NCBI GenBank assembly: GCA_025642065.1
Contig: JAODUP010000018.1
Span: 374,501-438,500 of the forward strand
DNA: 64,000 bases
Reading direction: 5' to 3'
Source: Paralvinella palmiformis
Lineage: Eukaryota; Annelida; Polychaeta; Terebellida; Alvinellidae
Notes under the pieces: generated by a model
What the model saw: only the letters and a program-made list of their open reading frames with translations
Told to the model about the DNA's origin: nothing
Databases searched by the model: none
In this document: positions 13,423-23,560 of the stretch, piece by piece
How positions within the stretch are numbered: the first letter of the stretch is position 1
Layout: the number at the start of each line of letters is the position of its first letter
Program-made: the position numbers and the translations under genes

Positions 13423-13626
13423 TCAGCGCTCTATAATGGTGGGCATCCCTCTGGAAGAGAGCGGGTTCGTCCTGTCGGTGCTGGCCGTCGAGCGTTTACG
13501 AGGCGAAGAGCTCCCATCGGCTGCTGTCTCCCCACACGGCGAGGGCACGCGGCTGTCGCATTCGCACAGACACGGCAGGTCGTTCAAGCTATCCCAAGAG
13601 CTCGCTGTCAAGTCGCTGGATAAACG
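13423..13626 (-). CDS. Candidate fourth terminal exon (67 residues, no PDZ ending)
   Basis: A phase-0 open frame of 67 codons plus a TGA follows a good acceptor (CTTCTTACTTTCAG). It reads RLSSDLTASSWDSLNDLPC, a Cys-containing LCECDSRVPSPCGE and a Ser/Arg-rich end (SSSPRKRSTASTDR, then RGMPTIIER). The other two frames close quickly and an in-frame stop lies just upstream, so this is the only sensible coding frame. It lies on the PMCA strand, between terminal exons 2 and 3, and matches the donor phase. It lacks the IRVVNAF half-helix and ends IIER, so it would make a pump with a truncated calmodulin site. An AATAAA on the minus strand at 12420-12425 could serve it. It could also belong to another transcript. 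Confidence 0.5.
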   Translation of the reverse strand, partial: RLSSDLTASSWDSLNDLPCLCECDSRVPSPCGETAADGSSSPRKRSTASTDRTNPLSSRGMPTIIER

Positions 13627-14458
13627 CTGAAAGTAAGAAGTCTTTCAACTTTTACTGGCTCCCCGATTCGTGGAGAGTGTTGCGTGGGTTGAGACGGGGG
13701 GTTGGGTGGGAGAGGAAACGACCCATCAATCGTAGTCGCCTCTCTCCTCCAGCTCAAAGATATCGTAAATGCTTGTGTTTTTGAACGTTTCTCGATTGTT
13801 GCGGCGCCAGTTTGGCGAATAAGGGTCCAGTAAAACTCACCAGTGACAACGCATGCATTTCATTTCATCAGAGCGACCTCTGCGAATACTCGACGGGTAT
13901 TGGATTCGTCCAGTTAGACGGTTAGTTCTATTCGGGATCAATCGTAGACGTCTATTTTAACATGCACAGTAATCACAATACGCAAGATCCGGAGAGAAAA
14001 CATGCCTCGGCATCACATAATTATATTGTTTTATTATTTCGAGGGGTCTCAGGTTAGTTTTCTGCCTTTCGGGAGGGGGCTGGGCGGAGATGCATATATC
14101 GGGATATATATGGTAAGAGGCGGCAAATCAGTGAAACTAATGAGTTTTACTGGATCTGAAATGAACAGACAGACGAACGCGAGTACAATTTAATTCATAA
14201 TTTTTATTTTAAAAATGATTAACAGCATTTACAAGAATTGAACTGTGTTGAAATTTCTATTTTATATTATATATCATAGCATAGTATGTATACCAATAAA
14301 AACTAAGATGGAAATCACTGCCCACAGCTAATCATACACACATTTGTATTATGTTCTCTATCAGATAAAAAGTGGAACTCCGCATTAACACACACATTGA
14401 AAAGAATTAACTACGCTAGAACACAATATTGCTATAGCTGTAGTCAGTATGTGTGTGT

Positions 14459-14460
<2 letters not shown>

Positions 14461-14500
<40 letters not shown>
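14461..14500. repeat. (TA)n microsatellite
   Basis: A pure TA run of 40 bases. Another of about 31 bases lies at 13109-13139. Confidence 0.95.
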
Positions 14501-14503
<3 letters not shown>

Positions 14504-15551
14504 TATGTGTATATCCGTGTGTGTGGTTTGCGTCCACGTGCATATTTATATGTATGTACACATGTACGGTGTACCGGAACACCAATTTTATAAAACTGTA
14601 CCCGCAGGTCCAGTTCTCCTACAGCAAACGACAGTATCTGCTAAACAGCAAAAAGTTGGTTATACTTCATAAAAAACATACAAAGGAAAGAAAAGGCAAA
14701 TGTAAAAAACGTTTACATGTTCCTACTGGAGAGGGACAACTTGTACAGCGTTTGAGAGAGCGGCGGCTCACCGGCTGAGTGTTCGATCATCCAGCCACGT
14801 GGTCGCCTTACATACGGTACAATGAAGGATGCGCCTTCTAGCGATTGAAGAAACTGGATCAGAGTTGCCTACGGGGTAGCATTAACATACTTTACATTGC
14901 ATTTAACTCTCTCTCTCTCTCTCCCTGTCTGTACAGTAATCAACGAACAGGCGGTCTGAACAAGCAGTAGGCATTGGCAGGACAGTTTCTACTTACATGC
15001 ACAGTTCAGTTAATCCGATGCAACTAATTCTAAATAACAATATTTTCAGATCACATGTTATCAGCGCTCTCCGTTTCTGAACCGGCCAAAATAATCACAC
15101 GCACGCACGCACACACACACACACGCACGCACGCACACACACGCATATATATACACACACACATATATACGCACAAACACACACGTACACACCACACGCA
15201 CACATTCTACAAGACCGTGTGAACATTATGTGCGAATCTACTTGGTGCTGAAATTCAACGCACACTAATATTGTTGAAAGATGGTTGTGGTAATACACGA
15301 ATGACATGCACACATATTAATTATTTCGTCAGAATTGACTGCATTTCGAACAACCGACTTCGATCTATGTTCATACCAAAAACAAGCGGCCATCCACTAA
15401 CTAACAGAATATATGCTACAAGTGTGCCAGGAAGCAGCCAACATTAAACATAGACACTACCGTCCCTTCTTAGTACACACCGACTACTTGTTATCTACAG
15501 ATACACAGCACAGTCTATGGCTGTATATTACAAATGAAACAAGGTACAAGC

Positions 15552-15553
<2 letters not shown>

Positions 15554-15585
<32 letters not shown>
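15554..15585. repeat. (CA)n microsatellite
   Basis: A CA run of about 32 bases, about 100 bases before the TA run at 15687. Confidence 0.95.
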
Positions 15586-15587
<2 letters not shown>

Positions 15588-15682
15588 ATTACATTACATA
15601 CAGAGTAGAAAAACATTAATTAGATTTTCTGAGCAGTTAGTAGAATAACATAAATTAGAGACATGCCATTCTGGATTGTGTC

Positions 15683-15686
<4 letters not shown>

Positions 15687-15730
<44 letters not shown>
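15687..15730. repeat. (TA)n microsatellite
   Basis: A TA run of about 44 bases. Another of about 35 bases lies at 16079-16113. Confidence 0.95.
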
Positions 15731-15733
<3 letters not shown>

Positions 15734-16075
15734 AATATATTAATATTAGAGCATGAGCAAGTTTACACAGCAAAAATCAAAACAGATCAGCCAATAACAA
15801 CATCTGACTTGATCACGAACTACCATCCACTATACCCACGACCATCATTGTGCAGGTGATTTGGAGCAATAAATAAACTTCAAACAAAAAAATGAAAGCA
15901 ATACACCACACTAACTGATAGCAATTACTAAATGTTTAACATGGAAGATTCCACTAATGGTCACATTCCTCCCTGGCTGAACCAGAATCAAACAAACAAA
16001 CACAGACACACACAAACGAGCAATCAAGATAAAAGATGTGCAACCAAGAGCTACCAATTCCAAGGCTAATAAGTC

Positions 16076-16116
<41 letters not shown>

Positions 16117-17425
16117 GGACTCGACCTGGTGCTTAAATGCTTCTATTATTTTCACAAATAAGATGTCATGTTGCATGATCACATGTCACACGGATTGCAT
16201 AAGGCAACATCAACCAATGGTTAACGCGGAATGAGAACAAGGGCAGAACATCCGCCAATTGGGAACCACCAATGGCCAAACGAATCATCACCATGCTCGC
16301 AGTATACGAAAATGTACACACGGAAATGAGCAAATGATCTTATATAATATATACCCTTAACGCAGAAGTCCTCTCAGAAATCATACAACACCCATTCACC
16401 CAAAATCACCGACCCACCCATCCACCCATTGCCAACGTGCGACTACTGGCGTGGCGTGGTGACCGATACAAAAACAACGCCACTGTCCGGCGTAAACGAC
16501 GTAAAGCTTAATTAACATACTGGAATAACGAGCCAAACTCATCCACCACTGGCGAGGCTAAAACGGATCATCAACAGATTCCCGATTAGCTATACAGTGA
16601 ACCTGGAGCGGGTAGAGTAAGGCAAATGCTCTCGGCCTCCAACCGTTACCTAAACCCTATCCACTTCCGTGAAATAGCTGCCTCGATTGGGGGAGGGAGG
16701 GGGGGGGGGGGTGGAGAATGGGTGGCGTTCTGAAGTATGGTTTCTTTAAAACGAAAAATTCAGTTGACATTTTTTTTGTGCAAAATATTACCTTCAGACT
16801 TACGAACGAAGTGAGTGGGTGGGTGATAAAACAGCCAATGACAAATCGGTATATTAACAAGTCACAATATTTATGTGAACACGCTCACCGACCGAAAGCG
16901 AGCCATCCGATGCTTAAGAAACAAGGGGGGGGGGTACGGCAGGTCTCTCCATTAAGAATTGGATAGGGTTATAAATACGAGAACGACAACAGCGTATCTC
17001 TGTCATGGCGTACAGACAATGAACCGTTGACAACATTGCAGACACCATTTTACCATGATCACCACTGAGAGCTATATATATATAGTTTCAAGGAAACAGA
17101 AAATTATCACAGATTTTCGCAGAAACGTCACTCGTCCGTTATCCACTCCAAGTGCTATTTATTAGCGGAGATCATTACGCCAAGTGAAGCCTGACGGCCG
17201 AAATGTACATGCGACACGACCGACTGAGAAATTTTACTGAGAAATATTACACAATCCTACTGGTTGGATGTTCTCCCGACGGAGAATAATCCTCCCTAGA
17301 TCCCGACAATCCAGATAGCAAAGACACGTATGAAACGGAACACACAAACGTGGACAGGAAAAGACAACACAAATCATGCACAGATACCATGCCAGGAATC
17401 AAATATCTAGGAATAATTTAGGAAA

Positions 17426-17441
17426 ATCATCATCATCATCA

Positions 17442-17481
<40 letters not shown>
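17426..17481. repeat. (ATC)n-(CA)n compound microsatellite
   Basis: Six ATC units run directly into about 19 CA units. Confidence 0.95.
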
Positions 17482-17483
<2 letters not shown>

Positions 17484-17669
17484 GTCCTGAGACAACAATC
17501 ACAACATTATGTAATGGTCTACTGTCGCACATCAAAAATGCTCCTAAATTGGGCAGTTATCAGAAAGGTCACATTGGAAGCGAAAATAACAACAACAATA
17601 ACAATTATTGTATAAAACAAACAAATAACCCAACAATATTCGGTACTTCATTCTCTCCAATCATCTTAA

Positions 17670-17671
<2 letters not shown>

Positions 17672-17721
<50 letters not shown>
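17672..17721. repeat. (TA)n microsatellite
   Basis: A TA run of about 50 bases with one ACA break, downstream of terminal exon 2. Confidence 0.95.
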
Positions 17722-18194
17722 AATCACAAATGAAAACACAGAGGGGAGGACAGTCCTCTACACAATAAATATGTACAAATATACATATCAACTTTACACA
17801 AATGATTCAACCAATGACCTTGAATAAACACCAACATTAAGAGTCTCGTTTGCATTATACCCTCTGGGAGACTGACATCTAGTCGGTTTTTACATGTTTT
17901 ATGCCTACACCCCAACATGGCACACAGATGTGTTTTTAGATATATGAATTGTATTTTGATGGTACGCTGATCAAATGACACACACACGCACGCACGCACG
18001 CGCTCGCGCACACACAAGAAAGAGATGTCGGCAATGTGGCACAAACACTGGATTAACAATATAAAGGAGGGGGACACACCCACAGTAGTAATTATGACGA
18101 CTACATAATGATTGTTAGTGACATCAGCATCAAGGCAATGATTTCAGTTGTTTTTCCTCTTTTTTTTAATAGGATACAGACAATTAATGTTAGT

Positions 18195-18380
18195 CTATAT
18201 TTTTGTGGTCTCGTCAGAAAAACTGCGCGTAAAGGACACATCGGGGTCCTGGGAGGCAGATTTCTTAATCAACTGCAGATTTCTGAGGGCTAGGGAGTGC
18301 TGACTTTGTAGTGAGGACAGAGAACGTTTATCAAAACTGTCTGCTTCTAAGCCCATGCGGAAAGCATTTACTACACGTAT
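18195..18380 (-). CDS. PMCA alternative terminal exon 2 (61 residues, ends TTKI)
   Basis: This 186-nt exon includes a TAG stop and follows a strong acceptor (TCTGGTTTTTCAG) in phase 0. It begins IRVVNAFRMGLEADSFDKRS, then LSSLQSQHSLALRNLQL, and ends FSDETTKI. The first seven residues are the same calmodulin-helix half found in vertebrate PMCA b (IRVVNAF). The KRSLSSLQSQHSL stretch resembles KRSLHSFHSLHSL of terminal exon 1, which suggests duplication. The end TTKI fits the class I PDZ pattern, with Thr at -2 and Ile last. Confidence 0.92.
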   Translation of the reverse strand: MRVVNAFRMGLEADSFDKRSLSSLQSQHSLALRNLQLIKKSASQDPDVSFTRSFSDETTKI

Positions 18381-18715
18381 CTGAAAAACCAGAGAAAAAC
18401 AAACAACCAAATTTTAGAGATTAAGACGAACAGAAGTACAAAATGACACATTCATTGATAAGTATAACATCAGAACAATATGATGAACAAACAAAGCAAA
18501 CAATGCATTATCAAAACATCAGTTGTGAACCACTATCAGATTAGTTATAGCTGGTAAGTGGGGTTTGGGATTCTAGTGAGTATATATTGATGAACAACTT
18601 AATTAAACTGAATACAAATTATACAATTTAAACGACATCAATACCAAGCAGAAATCAAAACATTCTCGAGTAATGTTTGGATGACAAATGAAGCATGAAC
18701 AAAGGAAACAAAATG

Positions 18716-18746
<31 letters not shown>

Positions 18747-19507
18747 AGAGAGTGGGGGGACAGCTGCACACAAAATTTGGATGCAGATAAACACAAACTC
18801 AAACACATACATACAATCACGAATGCCCACAAACCCTGCATGCTCTACTGGTGCACTACAACTACACACTACATGCTGATTTTTGGTGTTCGGAATCTAA
18901 GAAATAAAATGCACGCGATCACATTGGTGCATACGCGGTAAGACGTACTAGCATGCCCACAACACACACACACACAGATGCAGTGGATGCTTCTAACTAT
19001 CACAGACAGTTTCATGCCAGCGCTGAACGGAAAATGGAAAACTGGGGCACACCACACCGGCAGTGGCGTCACAGTTGGTGCCATAAGAACTGGAGAAGCC
19101 TTGAAGATGATTAAAAAGCGGCACGGCTGGCCTCAACGGGGTCAGCTGACCAATATCACAGTCTTTTCTCCCGGCTAACCGAACAAGAAGATCATTTAGG
19201 GCAGGGATGAAGTAAGCATCTAGCAACAACCATAAAAAATGCACACTGATTAATGAGAAATAAGAAGCTGTCTCTCGCAGTCATGGTAATCAATGGTATG
19301 CCTAGAATTTGACACATGAAACGCAGGCCTGAAAAATCCAAGACCTACAACGACCAGTTAGTCACGGCTTAGCTCTGTGTTACGAGCTGTACATCAGAGG
19401 CAAGCAGAATATCAGTAAAACTTACGGCACAACATTTAGAGCACAAGAAATTAACTGTGATGACGTGTGGGCATTTAGGTGTGGATGACTGTGTGTGCAT
19501 GTGGATG

Positions 19508-19509
<2 letters not shown>

Positions 19510-19541
<32 letters not shown>
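19510..19541. repeat. (GT)n microsatellite
   Basis: A GT run of about 32 bases in the interval between terminal exons 1 and 2. Confidence 0.95.
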
Positions 19542-19542
<1 letters not shown>

Positions 19543-19802
19543 ATGACTCTCTGTCCATGTACATTTATCTTTGCTTGCATTTACAACATTCACCTTTGGT
19601 ATTGTGTAGTGCAACTCTGTTTCTCTCTCAGCCGTGTAATCACCAAACACAGCTAAAGGGGGGACACACAGACACGCACACACGCGCACACACACATACA
19701 CACGCACTTAGACGTCTGCATATCACATCACACGAATGCGTCTTAATAACAAGTGCAATTTGTTATAAGCTAGCTTTAAAACATAGACATGCTCAACCGA
19801 TG

Positions 19803-20213
19803 CTAGATGGCCGTTTCGTGTAGCCTAACGTTAATATCTGATGTGCTAAATGTTCGCGGTGAAGCAGGCTTCGGTGATGTACGCTGTACGGCTACAGACG
19901 GTACATCGTTGTGCGCTGCCTCCATCATAGATATGTTTTCTGCCGAGCGGCTCTTGTTGCTACATTTGCGCCGATGCTCCACCGAGTTATTCTCGTGTAT
20001 GACGAGTGCCATGTTTGTGTAAGAACCATTCGGTTCAACGACTCTGGTGCCCTGGCGGATGTCCACCACGATGTTGAGCTCCTCGGACATGGGCCTGTGC
20101 CAGCCATGATGGCTGCGTGAGCTACGGAGACTGTGTAAACTGTGAAAACTGTGTAAGCTACGCTTTTCTTCAATGTCCTCCAGTGTGCTCTTAAATGCTC
20201 GTACTACCCGAAG
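19803..20213 (-). CDS. PMCA alternative terminal exon 1 (136 residues, ends ETAI)
   Basis: This 411-nt exon includes a TAG stop and starts after a TTGTTTGACACAG acceptor in phase 0. It begins LRVVRAFKSTLEDIEEKRSL, the second half of the calmodulin helix, followed by a His/Ser-rich patch (HSFHSLHSLRSSRSHHG) and a Ser-, Thr- and Pro-rich tail that ends INVRLHETAI. ETAI fits a class I PDZ ligand (S/T-x-hydrophobic), as do the ETSL/ETSV ends of vertebrate PMCA b variants. Joined to exon 21828-21977, it gives the longest isoform, near the length of a PMCA b form. It is the first of three exons that start with the same R-V-V-x-A-F block, so they are probably used as alternatives. Confidence 0.93.
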   Translation of the reverse strand, partial: LRVVRAFKSTLEDIEEKRSLHSFHSLHSLRSSRSHHGWHRPMSEELNIVVDIRQGTRVVEPNGSYTNMALVIHENNSVEHRRKCSNKSRSAENISMMEAAHNDVPSVAVQRTSPKPASPRTFSTSDINVRLHETAI

Positions 20214-21827
20214 CTGTGTCAAACAAGAAACAGAGCAAATGGTCAGGTTATGGGTGCGCAAGCATGAGGGTAAACGACAAGCAGCACCAGACAGAACAGG
20301 ACAGTGGCTAACTGACAACGCGAGTGCATGGCAACGAAATCAAAAGAAAATTCCAGCTAAACCAGTTGAGGGCACCGTATAATGTAACACTCCAACACAA
20401 CACCAATGACATTATCATCATCATAATCATCATCATCATCATCAACAGAGCCTAGTGGTCATGGACTTCACATATAAAAAATGTATACCCAACGATGACA
20501 TCTACACAGTTCTATTTAGATACGATAGCAGTGACAACAGGGCACGAGAGTAGATGACTATAGCAAGGCTAATTAGGCACACAACTTTATTCTAATAGGA
20601 TCAATACAGACAAAATTCAACAGCCATTACTGAGAGCCGGGATCTGACACTGAAACCAATGCACGATACAACAGACATCTATGGGCAAGAATAGAGCATC
20701 GAAAAGGCGCAACGTATACCAACAGATCTGACTGGCAAGAGAGACCATCGCTAAGTTATGAGGATGACTCTTTCATGAAGTACAGAGCCTCACATAAACA
20801 TGGAGACAATACATCCCATTATCACGTCCCAGCATCCTGTTTGGACAATAGTCTAAACTTAAAACTAAACCGAGGACACCACACCAAATCAACAGACAGA
20901 GATTTTAAAAAAAAACACGAAACACCTGTGCCCAAAATGGCTGTGACCTTATTGCACGTTTCGCATTGAAGAGCACTTCTGAAGGATGACTCCACTGATA
21001 TAAATTAGTGCAGAACGGTGTGGTACTGGCCGGACATGAGAAAGATTCTTCTTCAAAGCCGGTTATTCTGATGTTGCTGAATACTTAAGTTCTGAGACAT
21101 TCACATTAAACTGCAGACTGCATTTATCATCTTAAGCTGTTAGTAAGGGTATGAGGAACTCCAGAACAGGGATAAAGGTCAGGCGTGGGATGGGAAGGAT
21201 GCTGCATACCTGGCATCTTCTAACTGCAGAAAGCTTGGAGATCAAAGTGACAACACGAAACGAACGCATCACATTTATCATGTCCCAACTGAATTTAATG
21301 CGTCATGTAAAAATCTGATTTGGATATGGCCAATCGACATTCACTAAATTTGTCATCATTTCCTTGATGGATTGCATTGTAAAAATGGCAAGCTGTTCTT
21401 GACGAGGCTGTAAAACAAATTCATATTTCAAAATCTAGGATGTCCAAACTTCCCCAGCTAAGACTAACACTACTAGACACACACCACACCAAAAACAACA
21501 TTCATGAGGAAAAAGCAAAGCAGCTGGGAAAAGGAAAAAAAATGTTAAAAAAATGTAAACGTCCACCAAACACATTACTTGTTTGTACCTGCAGAGGTGC
21601 CAGCATGCACGCAAACACACACACACATGTATGCAAACACACACACACACACTCAGAGCTGACACAGAACAACATGTACAAAATGAGAGAGGAGCAAGAT
21701 ACAGATCCTGCCCAGTGCTGAAAGACAAAAGATAAACATAACGACGTCATCTAGGAGAGACTCTGGAATGATCACGACAGAGGATCACGTGACAGAGACG
21801 GCATCGCACTATCTCTAGATCACTTAC
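20214..21827. other. Intron before terminal exon 1
   Basis: 1.6 kb with an (ATC)n patch near 20.43 kb and CA runs near 21.62 kb. No exon was recognised. Confidence 0.6.
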
Positions 21828-21977
21828 CTGGGTCTGCAGTCTTGTCAGGCCGCGGATCCATAGGATCTGGCCACGGCGACCAACATCCTCATCTTCATCC
21901 TCATCCTCTTCTGGATACTCCTCCTCTTCCTCGGTTTTTCTACTTGGAAGCTTATGTAGTGGTATTGATATTATTAT
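21828..21977 (-). CDS. PMCA exon: acidic tail start and first half of calmodulin-binding helix
   Basis: This is the last constitutive exon (150 nt, residues 982-1031), phase 0 at both ends. It encodes IIISIPLHKLPSRKTEEEEE, then an acidic run YPEEDEDEDEDVG, then RRGQILWIRGLTRLQTQ. The last block is the first half of the PMCA calmodulin-binding and autoinhibitory helix (vertebrate RRGQILWFRGLNRIQTQ). The exon ends exactly at the place of vertebrate splice site C, with a strong GTAAGT donor. All downstream terminal exons accept this phase. Confidence 0.96.
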
Positions 21978-22322
21978 CTGTGCCAGGTAACATAGAGAGT
22001 CATTAGAAATAAACTAAATCTCTTATTACAAGAAAGAAAAAAAAATTAAGATTTTTCAGGTGAACCTAGGAGATGGGAAGAGTGGGGTCAAGAGAGCAGC
22101 TTATGCCACTCACTGGGTGTATGGACAAAATTAGAAAATTTTGCATTTGAGAGTAAAATCTATCAACTATCATTCTTTAAAGATCTGCAAACCCTCATTT
22201 TTACTTCAAATGAAAGTGAATGGTGGTTTGGAATTCCCCAGGTCCAATCTTGTCTTTCCTAGTGAATAATTAGAGTGACAAATGTGTAACAATTTTCAAT
22301 GTTGTTTCTTGATATGACTCAC

Positions 22323-22430
22323 CTGCCCCCATATGAGTTCTCCAAAACCTAAAAACAGGCACCACAACCACTGGTCTATCGTCAAGCCAGCTGTGTAAAA
22401 TGCATAGCCACCATATTGGACAATGATAAT
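22323..22430 (-). CDS. PMCA exon: TM9-TM10
   Basis: This 108-nt exon (residues 946-981) is phase 0 at both ends. It encodes [19 protein letters not shown], then [17 protein letters not shown], giving the end of TM9, the last extracellular loop and most of TM10. GELIWGQ matches GELVWGQ of vertebrate PMCA. The acceptor is CATCTCCACAG and the donor is GTGAGT. The upstream intron carries the pogo-like element. Confidence 0.96.
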
Positions 22431-22576
22431 CTGTGGAGATGTAAGAAACTAGGTAAAGAATATGTCTTGCACAAATTTACGTCATGCTGTGGGAAATAAG
22501 TTATGGTGCACTTCAGATAATGACAAAAAAAATCACCTGTGATCAGCTATCTGACAAATAATTGAAAAGCAATATA

Positions 22577-23246
22577 CAGTATGCCCCCTTTATAACGCGG
22601 TCGTTGGGGGTCCACTTCCTATCGACCATGTTATAGGTGGACCGCAAAGCGAGATAGAGGACTGTCGGTGGCAATAATACAGAGTCCACATATTCATTTC
22701 GTTTTGCACCATCCTTGAAGATTTCATACAACAGTTTATTTTTATAAATGTTCCCAGTAATTGTTTAACCATTTTTTGGCTTAAGCATAAATATTACCTC
22801 AGTGTTTGTGTGGAAAATAAAATGCTTCTGCAAAGTTGTGCAAAAAGCAACAGCCATGTTGGATTGGTGATATTCATTTGTCAGAAATGGTGAATGTTTT
22901 TCAGATGAAGGTAGCAACTAATACAATATGATCAAAACAGAGGTCTTTTATACAAAAAAATATGATTGTTAATTGCATTAAATAAAAAATATGCAATAGC
23001 TGTGAATTAACAAACAGAATCGAACCTTTTTAGTGGGTGGAGTCACATAATAAATGAGGGTTGTGATTGGGCTGTTTGTTTTGCTGACTGAGCCATTTTG
23101 GTGTGTATTTAAGTGTGTGATCAATAAATCTACTCATGGATAAGTTGTGCCTGTTGGCTATGTTTTTCCATGTGACTTACAAAGTGTGAAAATGTGTTCA
23201 AATTATTTCGTGTTATAACGGACTGCAGTATAATGGGGGCCTACTG
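22577..23246. mobile_element. Pogo/Tigger-like non-autonomous DNA element
   Basis: A 670-base element lies inside a PMCA intron. Its left end reads CAGTATGCCCCCTTTATAAC; the reverse complement of its right end reads CAGTAGGCCCCCATTATACT. The match continues for about 29 bases with several mismatches. Each end is flanked by TA, the target duplication of the Tc1/mariner/pogo superfamily, and the CAGTA start with a C-run and TATAACG is typical of pogo/Tigger ends. No transposase frame is present, so it is a deletion derivative or MITE. Confidence 0.7.
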
Positions 23247-23348
23247 TACCATTATGAAATAATCACAGCAGAAGAGTTAGAATCCTGCACCTTCTCCAAA
23301 GTCTAGTTTAACTCTGCTAGCTGCTGAGAGCCACTGCTTTGTACTCAC

Positions 23349-23560
23349 CTGAGCTGCAAAGGTGCCCAACCAGATACCAATGAAGATGGGGTTGGAAAGT
23401 AGGCCTTGGGTAATGTTACGCTGGCCATGAATCTTGCGTGCGTTCACCTCATTGAACAGTGTCATCATGACAAATGTGTTAAAGATGATGGTGAAGTGCT
23501 GAGATGGTGGTGTGTGAAGACCGGCACCACGACCACTGTCGATGTCAAACACCAGTTCTC
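23349..23560 (-). CDS. PMCA exon: TM8 and first part of TM9
   Basis: This 212-nt exon (residues 875-945) is phase 1 in and phase 0 out. It encodes [22 protein letters not shown]8 [35 protein letters not shown] and the start of TM9 ([15 protein letters not shown]). FNTFVMMxLFNExNARKIHG matches vertebrate PMCA very closely. The acceptor is TTTGTTTACAG and the donor is GTGAGT. A 3.1-kb intron precedes it. Confidence 0.97.

Larger units (their letters stand above)
13627..18194. other. Intron or 3' UTR between terminal exons
   Basis: This sequence is dominated by TA and CA runs. I searched it for another I/V-R-V-V-N-A-F exon on the minus strand and found none. An AATAAA on the minus strand at 17158-17163, about 1 kb past the TTKI stop, could end that isoform. 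Confidence 0.5.

Noticed and set aside
13387..13630. Overlapping plus-strand frames opposite the 13423-13626 exon
   Set aside because: GC-rich sequence leaves several frames open; only the minus-strand phase-0 frame has a proper acceptor and fits the gene strand.
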